Shown piece after piece: positions 1-6,180 of a DNA stretch of 9,921 bases. The stretch comes from Gemmatimonadota bacterium. Its GTDB lineage: Bacteria > GCA-2686955. The notes under the pieces are model-generated. The model was not told the origin of the DNA. It searched no databases and was given only the letters and a program-made list of their open reading frames with translations. Location: the NCBI GenBank assembly GCA_002686955.1, contig NYZA01000048.1, positions 1-9,921 on the forward strand, given 5' to 3'. A program made the translations under genes and the position numbers. Each line of letters begins with the position of its first letter. Within the stretch, counting starts at the first letter, position 1.

Positions 1-2
1 CT

Positions 3-119
3 TTCGAGCCCGGTATTCGAGTTCGTTTCGAGATCAAGGAGCCGAGTCCGCGGGAAGGCTGGTTGCCTTTCAAGGACTTGGCAAACCGAAGCCATGGGAC
101 GATCGCGCCGATCTTGTGA
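3..119 (+). CDS. C-terminal tail of an unidentified protein (partial)
   Basis: Reading from base 3 gives 38 codons before the TGA at 117-119. The peptide starts FEPGIRVRFEIKEPSPREGW and has the mixed charged and hydrophobic character of a real protein end; the other two forward frames here look less protein-like. The TGA overlaps the ATG at 116 (ATGA), a common arrangement between co-transcribed genes. I do not recognise the family, and so short a tail cannot be assigned. The alternative is that this is non-coding upstream DNA and the arrangement is chance. Confidence 0.35.
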   Translation, partial: FEPGIRVRFEIKEPSPREGWLPFKDLANRSHGTIAPIL

Positions 120-136
120 ATGAAGCCGGGGGGTTC

Positions 137-858
137 ATGCTCGCAATTCAAGTCGCCACATCTTCGATCTTCGCACTCGGGATCAGCGCGCACGGCGCCA
201 TGGCACAAGAGTGCGAGCTCGACCTCTACTTCCCCGATCCGCCCGCCACCGCTTCCCGCCTCGACCCCCTCGTCTTCGAAGCCCGTACCCGAAACGCCTG
301 CGCGGCCTCGTTGACGATCGAGACGGTCGAGCTGAGGGTCGCGGGACCCGGCAGCATGACGCGTCCCCTCTACCCCGGCCCGGAGCTCATCATGGCTCCG
401 GGCGACAGCGCCGCCAAAGAGATCCGTCTGGCGATTCCTCCCCTCGCGACGCTCGGACCCTACGACCTCACGGTCGCCATCTTTCGAAACGCTTAAGAGG
501 TCGCCACCGCCACCACGACGATCCGCGTCACCGGTCCCCTCTTCCTCGATATGGTGGCGGTTGCCGCGGACAGCTTTCCGATCGGTTCGCCCGCCGACGA
601 GTTGGGGCGCGAGATCGATGAGATTCACCACGGCGTTGGAATTACGCAGGCGTTTTCGATCGCCGCCACGGAGGTGACGCAAGTCCAATGGGCGACCGTC
701 ATGGGCGACGATCCGAGCTGGTTCGCGGACTGCGACTCCTGCCCGGTGGAGCGCCTGAGCTGGCTCGAGGCCACCGAGTTCTGCAATGCGGCGTCGCTCC
801 TCGATGGCCTCAGTCCCACGTATTCCGCCGATAGCACCGGCACCATCATTGATCGTGC
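137..858 (+). pseudogene. Secreted FGE-sulfatase-family protein, interrupted by an in-frame stop and truncated
   Basis: The N-terminus (MLAIQVATSSIFALGISAHG..AMA-QE) is a Sec signal peptide. About 95 residues of a beta-rich domain follow, reading VELRVAGPG and PYDLTVAIF. The frame meets TAA at 494-496 and then continues open in the same frame into the start of a formylglycine-generating-enzyme (SUMF1/EgtB/PvdO) domain: FPIGSPADELGREIDE, then TEVTQVQWATVMGDDPSWF, then PVERLSWLEATEFCNAAS, all at the usual spacing. The family normally continues with an RLPTEAEWE-type block and a C-terminal catalytic or metal-binding part. These are absent, because from about 850 the DNA reads as the end of another gene on the opposite strand. 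I chose ATG 137 because it begins the signal peptide and follows a G-rich run; ATG 116 in the same frame is the alternative. Known members modify sulfatases, make ergothioneine-type products or act as secreted domains of unknown role; this copy cannot be assigned and is probably non-functional. The stop could also be a sequence error. Confidence 0.8.
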
Positions 859-1405
859 CACTTCTCGTTCTTGACCTCATGGAGCACCGACTCGAAGACG
901 TTGAAGAGCAACTCCTTGGGCTCCGCGGGCATGAGCGGCAGTTCGAACTGGGAGTCTGCTCCGGTGACCGTCACCCGCAGCAGCGCATATCGATTGTTAC
1001 CGAAGTCGATCTCAACCGGAACCCGCATCCGGAAACCCGCCGGCACATCCTCCTGCCGTACCCGGCATCGCACCCGGACCTTGCCGTCGCCCGCCGGCTC
1101 CGTGCGGTAGGAGAAACGACAAGTGGGCACCGCCGTGCCGTAGACCCACTGCTCGAAGAACCAGCTCGTATCGGCGCCAAAGTGCTGGGAGACCAGCGCG
1201 GCAAAGTCCTTCGGTAGAGGCGGCGGACCCGGCGTAGGTGGAGTAGAAATCGCGCATCAGGGCGACGAACCGGTCCTCATTCATGGTTTTCAGGTTGAGC
1301 AGCATGTTGCGCAGCATGTGCAGAACCCAGGCCCCCTCTCTTGTAGACGATCAGACCGTCATGGAATACGCGCGCCGCATCGCGGCCTGGAACCGTGTCG
1401 CGAAC
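846..1405 (-). pseudogene. M1-family aminopeptidase, C-terminal fragment with two frameshifts
   Basis: On the minus strand three frames join into one M1 peptidase region. From about 1405 to the C-run at 1332-1336 the frame reads ARVFHDGLIVYKRG. After removing one base it continues AWVLHMLRNMLLNLK and DRFVALMRDFYSTYAGSAASTE. After removing one more base near 1207-1212 it continues DFAALVSQHFGADTSWFFEQW, VYGTAVPTCRFSYR, then a beta-sandwich ending VLHEVKNEKWHDQ and TGA (846-848). KGAWVLHMLR followed by FFEQWVYGTAVP is characteristic of the helical part downstream of the active site in M1 metallopeptidases. The HExxH zinc site and everything N-terminal are missing, since the fragment starts abruptly where a CBM3 frame begins on the other strand. 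Both frameshifts look like one extra base. It cannot encode an active enzyme as it stands. It may be a decayed gene or part of a misassembly. Confidence 0.82.
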
Positions 1406-1682
1406 GGCGGAGATCGGCAACTCCAACGTTTCCGGAGAGCTCGTGTTGCTCGAAGGCGACGACTACGCCCTCGACATCACCTTCTCGCTGGCGGCGGGGA
1501 ATCTCGCCCCCTTCGACGATTCGGGCGAGATCCAGAACCGCTTCAACAAGAACGACTGGAGCGACTACGACCAGAGCGACGACTACTCCTTCAACCCCGC
1601 CATGACCAGCTACACCGAGTGGGATCAGATCACGATCTACTGGAACGGCGAGCTGGTCTGGGGATTGGAGCCGGCGCTCTGA
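1404..1682 (+). pseudogene. Cellulose-binding module CBM3, C-terminal half only
   Basis: The frame reads EIGNSNVSGELVLLEGDDY, then LAAGNLAPFDDSGEIQNRFNK, then NDWSDYDQSDDYSFNP, then YTEWDQITIYWNGELVWGLEP, ending at TGA 1680-1682. The run RFNK.DWS.Y.QS.DYS followed by NG.LVWG.EP is the hallmark second half of family 3 carbohydrate-binding modules, which bind crystalline cellulose and usually sit in secreted cellulases or scaffoldins. The first half of the module and any catalytic domain are absent; upstream the DNA reads as M1 peptidase on the opposite strand. An in-frame GTG at 1395 exists but no ribosome site or signal peptide is seen, so this is a gene end without its beginning. The family call is strong; the fragment is very unlikely to be expressed as a working protein. 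Confidence 0.85.
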
Positions 1683-2004
1683 TCCGACGCATCGAAAACT
1701 GTATCCAGCAGACAAGCTCGGGTCCCGGTCGATCATGGCCCGCGCACGCTACGCTCTAACGAGCTGTGTAGGGAAAGGGGCTTGGGGTGGATTCCCGCGG
1801 GTCCCAAAGAGGAGCGCGTTCGCCGCACAGCCTCGCGAGCGACCAGGTCCGCCGGTTCGGGGGATGCGGGGCGACGGGGCTTGCCTGGATTCGATTCACG
1901 GAAACCGGAAGGCCAGTACTCAATCCCATCCCCCTTACTGCCGATCTTGATCGTCCGCGCGCGGTGTCGTGCGTGAGCTTGGGGATCCGCGATGCCCCAT
2001 CGGC
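1683..2004. other. Non-coding stretch with no convincing gene
   Basis: Open frames exist on both strands here but their translations are rich in Arg, Pro, Ser and Gly, lack recognisable motifs and have no good ribosome sites. I looked for tRNA T-arms and a tmRNA start: the string CTGGATTCGATTC near 1886-1898 resembles a tmRNA 5' end, but no matching acceptor stem or tag frame is apparent. The stretch separates the broken genes on the left from the intact operon on the right. Confidence 0.5.
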
Positions 2005-2034
2005 TTGACACGCCGAAAGATGCGTCGCTATCGT
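2005..2034 (+). promoter_or_regulatory. Sigma-70-like promoter ahead of the operon
   Basis: A perfect TTGACA (2005-2010) is followed after 18 bases by TATCGT (2029-2034, four of six matches to TATAAT). Transcription would begin near 2041, leaving a leader of about 45 bases before the chosen GTG at 2085. This supports the downstream start, because an ATG at 1992 would lie upstream of the promoter. The promoter is predicted from sequence only. Confidence 0.5.
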
Positions 2035-2072
2035 CGCGCCGAGCTGCGGCGCGGAAACGGAATCAAGATCTC

Positions 2073-2079
2073 AAGGGGA
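2073..2079 (+). promoter_or_regulatory. Ribosome binding site that sets the GTG 2085 start
   Basis: AAGGGGA lies five bases before GTG 2085. The in-frame ATG at 1992 has no comparable site and would add about 31 charged residues ahead of the signal peptide. Confidence 0.6.
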
Positions 2080-2084
2080 TCCTC

Positions 2085-2840
2085 GTGCGACTGACCCTGC
2101 TGATGACGGCCCTGGCGAGCGCCACGGCCGGCTTTTCTTCTCTTGCTCGGGCGGCCGATCCTGGGGCATCCGGGGGCGGAATCGTCTCGGTGACTTCGGT
2201 GCCCTCGGGAGCGCGGGTGGTGCTAGACGGCCGGGTTCGCGTGATGGGGATCACCCCCTTTACGGTGGACGACCTGCCCTACGGCCGCTACGGGCTCAAT
2301 TCCGGTGAGCCGGGTTATACGGCCCTTGGCGACGATCTCACTCTGAAGCCCAGCTCGAAGCTGAATGTGAATGTCGAGCTGCGGCCGAAGGGAAGGATGG
2401 GGGCGATGGCTCGCTCTCTGATCCTGCCGGGGTGGGGACAGACCTACAGCCACCGTGATGGCACCGCTTCGTTCTACCGGATCTCTCTGGGGATCGGGGC
2501 GCTGATCGCCGGTGTCGCGAGCCTCGACTACGCACTGAACCGCTCCGATTTCGACACCGCCAAGGAGAACTACACCGACGCGATTATCGAGGGCGAAGAT
2601 GGCGAGAGCGAGTGGCGGACGGCGCGGCTGGCCAGACGGCGTCTCGATCGATCGCAGAACATCTTGTTCTATGCTGGCGCCGGTATCGGGGCGCTGTGGG
2701 CGCTGAACGCCCTCGATGCCGCTTTCAACTTCCCGGCCTTCGATCCGATCCCCGTGGGGGAGCAGGTCAGCCTTCGACTCCAGCCGCGATTCGATCGAGG
2801 AGTCGGAGCGAAATTGGAGCTCACCCGTGCGATTCAGTAG
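2085..2840 (+). CDS. PEGA-domain protein with a two-helix membrane module
   Basis: The protein has 251 residues. Residues 1-23 form a Sec signal peptide (MRLTLLMTAL..., cut after ARA). Residues 33-100 are a PEGA-type beta domain: VSVTSVPSGARVVLDGR, then GITPFTVDDLPYGRYGL, ending VNVELRPKG. Next comes a module beginning RSLILPGWGQTYSHR (110-124) with hydrophobic segments at about 130-150 and 191-213. The 'LPG.GQ.Y' entry followed by hairpin membrane helices is widespread in FCB-group envelope proteins and resembles DUF5683-type proteins, where the function is unknown. PEGA domains are usually extracytoplasmic and thought to bind peptidoglycan or other envelope components. The next gene starts inside its last 14 bases, so the two are probably translated together. 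The start rests on the ribosome site and promoter. The domain call is confident; the role is not known. Confidence 0.82.
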   Translation: MRLTLLMTALASATAGFSSLARAADPGASGGGIVSVTSVPSGARVVLDGRVRVMGITPFTVDDLPYGRYGLNSGEPGYTALGDDLTLKPSSKLNVNVELRPKGRMGAMARSLILPGWGQTYSHRDGTASFYRISLGIGALIAGVASLDYALNRSDFDTAKENYTDAIIEGEDGESEWRTARLARRRLDRSQNILFYAGAGIGALWALNALDAAFNFPAFDPIPVGEQVSLRLQPRFDRGVGAKLELTRAIQ

Positions 2841-3795
2841 CTCTGTTCCGATCGCGATGGCGCTGGCCCTGGTCGGATGTGAAGTGCCCCCGCTCGATCC
2901 GGTCGAGCCTCCTCCTCCCGCCTTCGTGGCGCCGGGGGGGCTCGGGGCCCTTGTCGGCACCGATCGCGTGACTCTGACATGGAGTGTGGTCGAGGGCGCG
3001 GTCGACTATGCGGTGTATCGGGAGAGGACCGACGAAGAGGCGGTGCTGCTCGATACGACCATCGACACGGTTTTTGTCGATCTTGCGTTGCCGGCCGGTG
3101 TTCCACACGGCTATTCGGTGGCGGCGCGTGATGGCGATGAGGACGAGGGGGCGAGGGCGGAGTTGGCGCAGGCTGTCGCCGGTTTCTACGACATCGAGCT
3201 CGATGGCGGGCGGTCCGCGACGTCCGATCCGCAAGTGGGCGTGAGCCCGATCGCTCCGGCTTCGGTTTCGGTCGCGGCGATCGGCCTCGGCGGCTCTGAA
3301 GAGGCGGCACTCTCCGCCACTCCGACTCCATTCACCGGGGATGTGGCCTGGTTTTTCACGGGCGATGATGGTCTGAAGAGGGTATGGGGGGTTCTCTACA
3401 CCGAACAGGGCGTTCGGACCGGTGCCTTCAAGGCCGAGATCCTGCTCGATCGTTCGGCGGAGATCCAGGGGGTGGATTGGTGCGTCGTCGCGGGGGCCGA
3501 TTGCGCCGTGCAGGACACGGTTCATGTGGCGCGCGCCGACACCGTGCGCTTCAGAGTGCTCACGAGCGAGACCGACCTGCCGGGAACGGTGTCGATACAG
3601 ATCGGCGAGTTCGCGGGTGATCAGACCTCTCTCACCGATGTCGACGGCGATGGTCTCTACGAAGGGTTTCTCTACGCCGAGTGGACCGAGATCAGAACGA
3701 CCGGGACCGAGACGCCGGTGAGCGCCTTCCTGACCGACGCGGTGGGGAATGTGGCGACACCGGCGCGGGCTTCCGACGCGATCGTCATTCGTTGA
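2827..3795 (+). CDS. Lipoprotein with one fibronectin type III domain
   Basis: The GTG start at 2827 has GGAG seven bases upstream (2816-2819) and overlaps the previous stop by 14 bases. The 322-residue product begins MRFSSSVPIAMALALVGCEV, a lipoprotein signal with lipobox LVGC (Cys18), followed by a Pro-rich linker (20-37). Residues 45-118 look like an FnIII fold: VTLTWSVVEGAVDYAVYRE, then HGYSVAARD. The remaining 200 residues are a beta-rich region that I do not recognise. It includes a possible Ca-binding loop, DVDGDGLYEG, and a final 'LTDAVGNVATPA' strand like the FlgD/Ig-type ends of surface proteins. It is likely anchored in the outer membrane or periplasm. Its neighbours suggest an envelope role, but no substrate can be inferred. 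Longer in-frame starts upstream (for example 2716) would destroy the signal peptide. Confidence 0.78.
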   Translation: MRFSSSVPIAMALALVGCEVPPLDPVEPPPPAFVAPGGLGALVGTDRVTLTWSVVEGAVDYAVYRERTDEEAVLLDTTIDTVFVDLALPAGVPHGYSVAARDGDEDEGARAELAQAVAGFYDIELDGGRSATSDPQVGVSPIAPASVSVAAIGLGGSEEAALSATPTPFTGDVAWFFTGDDGLKRVWGVLYTEQGVRTGAFKAEILLDRSAEIQGVDWCVVAGADCAVQDTVHVARADTVRFRVLTSETDLPGTVSIQIGEFAGDQTSLTDVDGDGLYEGFLYAEWTEIRTTGTETPVSAFLTDAVGNVATPARASDAIVIR

Positions 3796-4787
3796 CTCCG
3801 CCGGCGGAGCGATCCGCGGTGCTCGTCACGGGTGGACGAGGGGTGCTGGCGCGGGAGATTCTGTCCGCCCTCTCGCGCTCGATGGAGCGGTCGATCCGGC
3901 TGATGGGGGGGGCGAGCGCTCCTTGGCTGGCTCGGGTCGGAGGGGAGCACGTGCGGGTCGTGGGGGGGGATGCGACCCGGACCGGCGACGTGGCCGCGGC
4001 GGCCGAAGGGGCGCGGGTCGTGGTGCAGATCGGCTACCTCTCCTTTCTGAGAGATCCGGAGAATCCCGCGCTCTATCTCGATGCGGTGGAGGCGGCGGTT
4101 CGGGGGGCCGCACGTGCGGGAGTGGCGAGGGTCATCTACATCTCTTCGCTTCTGGCGCTCGGACCGAACGAGGAGGGGGACCACGACACTCTGCACGACG
4201 CCATCCATTTCCACGGACCGATCGAGCGGATCGCGTGGGATGCGCTCGGTGTGGGCACCCGGCTGGCGCGCGAGTTGGGGATCGATCTGCTGACCCTCTT
4301 CCCCACCTTTGTGTTCGGGCGGGGACCGGCGGGGCCCGAAAACCCGATCGGCGCGTTGGCGGCGGTTCTGTCAAGTGGGCGCCTGAAGGTGCGCGTGGGG
4401 ACGGCGGGGCGGCGGATCACGGTCTGTCACGCCGGTGATGTGGCGGGGGCGGTGGTGCGCGCGGTCGATCGGCCGCCGCCGGGTGATCGCCTCACACTGG
4501 GCGGACATGTCGTTACGACCGACGAGCTGCTCGAGCGGATCGCCGGCGTTGGGGGGTGGAGTCCACCCCGGCTGCGGCTGGGCTGCTCGACGGCCGGCCT
4601 GCTGGCGCGGCTCCGGCGCCGAAATCCGCACCTTCGCCTCCTGAACCACGAGCTGATCGAGGCCCTGCGCCACGATTGGGTCTACAGTTCCGACGAAGCC
4701 CGGCGGGCACTCGACTACCGTCCGCGCCCTTTGGCGGAAGGGCTCGAGGAGTCTTTCGCGCACCGGAACGAGATCGATCGGAGCTGA
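3792..4787 (+). CDS. Extended SDR / NAD-dependent epimerase-like protein lacking the YxxxK catalytic pair
   Basis: The protein has 331 residues with the order of an extended short-chain dehydrogenase: Rossmann beta-1 and glycine loop VLVTGGRGVLAREIL (10-24), an acidic residue after GG (VVGGDATRTGD, 57-66), a VVVQIGYLSF segment, then VARVIYISSLLALGP (111-125), FPTFVFGRGP (170-179) and a C-terminal substrate region. In active family members the region before 'LRP..VYG.G' carries YxxxK, typically P-Y-E-R-x-K. Here it reads GPIERIAWDA (142-151), so Ile144 and Ala148 stand where Tyr and Lys belong. The Ser at the end of beta-5 (SS, 118-119) is kept. The protein may bind NAD(P) or a prenyl or aromatic ligand without redox catalysis, or use other residues. 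The TTG at 3792 overlaps the previous stop as TTGA; GTG 3819 with GGCGGAG upstream (3803-3809) is the main alternative and would start at MLVTGG. It sits one base upstream of the kinase gene. Confidence 0.8.
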   Translation: MTPPAERSAVLVTGGRGVLAREILSALSRSMERSIRLMGGASAPWLARVGGEHVRVVGGDATRTGDVAAAAEGARVVVQIGYLSFLRDPENPALYLDAVEAAVRGAARAGVARVIYISSLLALGPNEEGDHDTLHDAIHFHGPIERIAWDALGVGTRLARELGIDLLTLFPTFVFGRGPAGPENPIGALAAVLSSGRLKVRVGTAGRRITVCHAGDVAGAVVRAVDRPPPGDRLTLGGHVVTTDELLERIAGVGGWSPPRLRLGCSTAGLLARLRRRNPHLRLLNHELIEALRHDWVYSSDEARRALDYRPRPLAEGLEESFAHRNEIDRS

Positions 4788-4788
4788 G

Positions 4789-6180
4789 ATGCGGGCAGAG
4801 GCCCCCGGAGAGAACTGGCGTCAAGGGCTGCAGCTCGCGGCCGTCGTCGGTGCGCTGAGCCTGCGCTGGGTCGAAGCGCCGCAAGTGATTCTCGCTTGCA
4901 CCATCGCGCTTCTTTTGGTGCTCATCGTAGTCCCTCGGGTGGGGGAGTCGCTTTACCGTCCGGACGAACCGCGGTCGTCGGCACCGATCGGGCTGGTTCT
5001 CTATCCGGCAACGCTCCTGCTGCTCGTTGTGCTTTTCTGGTCGTTCGGCGGGATGCCCCATGTGACGGCGGCGATATGGGGACTGTTTGCGTGTGGCGAC
5101 GCGGCGGCGACGCTGATGGGGCGCGGCGAGGCGGCGGGGCTGCCGTGGAACCCGAAGAAATCGTGGCACGGCAGCTTCGCCTACTGGGTCTGCGGCTCGG
5201 TGAGCGCCCTCTTTCTGCTCGGATGGGTCGGCAGGCGAACGGATGTGCTGATCGCCGGGGGACCCTGGGTTGCCTGGTCGCTCTGCATCGTTGTCGGGGG
5301 GCTCTGCGCCTTCTTGGAGTCGCTTCCCGTCCGTCACCTGAACGACAACTTCTGGGTGCCCCTCGTGGGTGGCGTCGCGCTCTATACCGGTTTGTTGCTC
5401 CGCGCATCGTTCATGAGCGCCAATCTACCCGAGCCGCTCCCCTTCGCGATCGAGGCCGCGATTCATGTTCTGATCGTCTCCTGGGCGTGGACCCGCGGGC
5501 TCTGGGGAGTGGCGGGTTGGTTCGCCGCTCTCGCCGTCGGGGCGGTGGCACTTCTTCTCTTGGGTGCCGGGGGGTATCTGGCGCTCGTCGTGCTCGCGGT
5601 GATCGCCTGGCGCGCGACCGAGTACAATCACCGCCGTCGACTGGCTCTCGAGCTGGCCGGCGAGGAGCATCCCCCGCGCTGGAGCGGGCGCTTGGTCGTC
5701 GCCTCGACATCGGGCTTTCTTATTCTGGGCTTCCTGGCCTTTTCGACCGGGGTGGCCGGGGCAGAACCGGCAACCACCTCGCTGCACACCCTTTTCGCGA
5801 CCGCCGCCGTGGGGGCTCTGGCCGGAGTGGCGGCGGCGGTTCTGGCACGCGAGCTGGGGCCGATCTTCGGGCGGGCTCCGGTGCTCGCCACCACTCTCAA
5901 ACGGGTGGCGGCGGGAACCGGGGGGGCGATCTCGCTCGAGGGGACGTTGATCGGGGCGGCGGGGGCGCTGGTTGTTGGGTTGGCGGGGGCGATCGGGGGG
6001 TTGGCGCCGATCTGGGTCGCCCTGCCGGTGTGCATCGCCGGCACGCTCGGCAGCCACGTTGAGAGCTTCGTTGTGGCTTCGATCAGCACCCAGCGGCGCC
6101 CGGGCGAGCTTGCGCTGCTCTCCCTCAACACGACCGTGGCGGGGTTGGCGGTCATCCTGCTCTTCATGTTGGTCTTCTGA
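4789..6180 (+). CDS. Membrane fusion: polyprenol/phytol kinase-like (VTE5-type) plus DUF92 (VTE6-type) domains
   Basis: The protein has 463 residues with about a dozen hydrophobic segments. Residues 20-205 match the CTP-dependent polyprenol/dolichol/phytol kinase family: CGDAAATLMGR (102-112), then WNPKKSWHGSFAYWVCG (120-136), then ESLPVRHLNDNFWVPLVGG (177-195). These are the family's GD..A...G, KSxxGS and DN..VP motifs. Residues about 220-463 match DUF92, the family of plant VTE6 and cyanobacterial phytyl-phosphate kinases: ARELGPIFGRAPVLATTL (353-370), then RVAAGTGGAISLEGTL (372-387), and a C-terminal AGTLGSHVESF. In plants VTE5 makes phytyl phosphate from phytol and VTE6 makes phytyl diphosphate; both acting in one chain would yield a prenyl diphosphate in the membrane. 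The Asp usually seen in the DUF92 'ADT.A.E.G' motif is not apparent (AAAVLARELG). GGAG lies five bases before the ATG; the stop overlaps the UbiA start as TGATG. The substrate is not shown by the sequence. Confidence 0.82.
   Translation: MRAEAPGENWRQGLQLAAVVGALSLRWVEAPQVILACTIALLLVLIVVPRVGESLYRPDEPRSSAPIGLVLYPATLLLLVVLFWSFGGMPHVTAAIWGLFACGDAAATLMGRGEAAGLPWNPKKSWHGSFAYWVCGSVSALFLLGWVGRRTDVLIAGGPWVAWSLCIVVGGLCAFLESLPVRHLNDNFWVPLVGGVALYTGLLLRASFMSANLPEPLPFAIEAAIHVLIVSWAWTRGLWGVAGWFAALAVGAVALLLLGAGGYLALVVLAVIAWRATEYNHRRRLALELAGEEHPPRWSGRLVVASTSGFLILGFLAFSTGVAGAEPATTSLHTLFATAAVGALAGVAAAVLARELGPIFGRAPVLATTLKRVAAGTGGAISLEGTLIGAAGALVVGLAGAIGGLAPIWVALPVCIAGTLGSHVESFVVASISTQRRPGELALLSLNTTVAGLAVILLFMLVF

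Noticed and set aside
1880-1960. tmRNA-like CTGGATTCGATTC string
   Set aside because: Only the short 5' consensus-like string is present. No tag reading frame, pseudoknots or 3' tRNA-like T-arm could be found before the next gene.
1733-2011. 92-codon minus-strand frame with FRESNPGKPRRP
   Set aside because: It resembles the spurious Arg/Pro/Ser-rich frames often called in non-coding DNA, has no ribosome site and overlaps the predicted promoter.
1992-2084. ATG 1992 as the start of the PEGA protein
   Set aside because: It lies upstream of the predicted promoter elements, lacks a ribosome site and would put about 31 charged residues before an otherwise normal signal peptide; GTG 2085 has AAGGGGA at good spacing.
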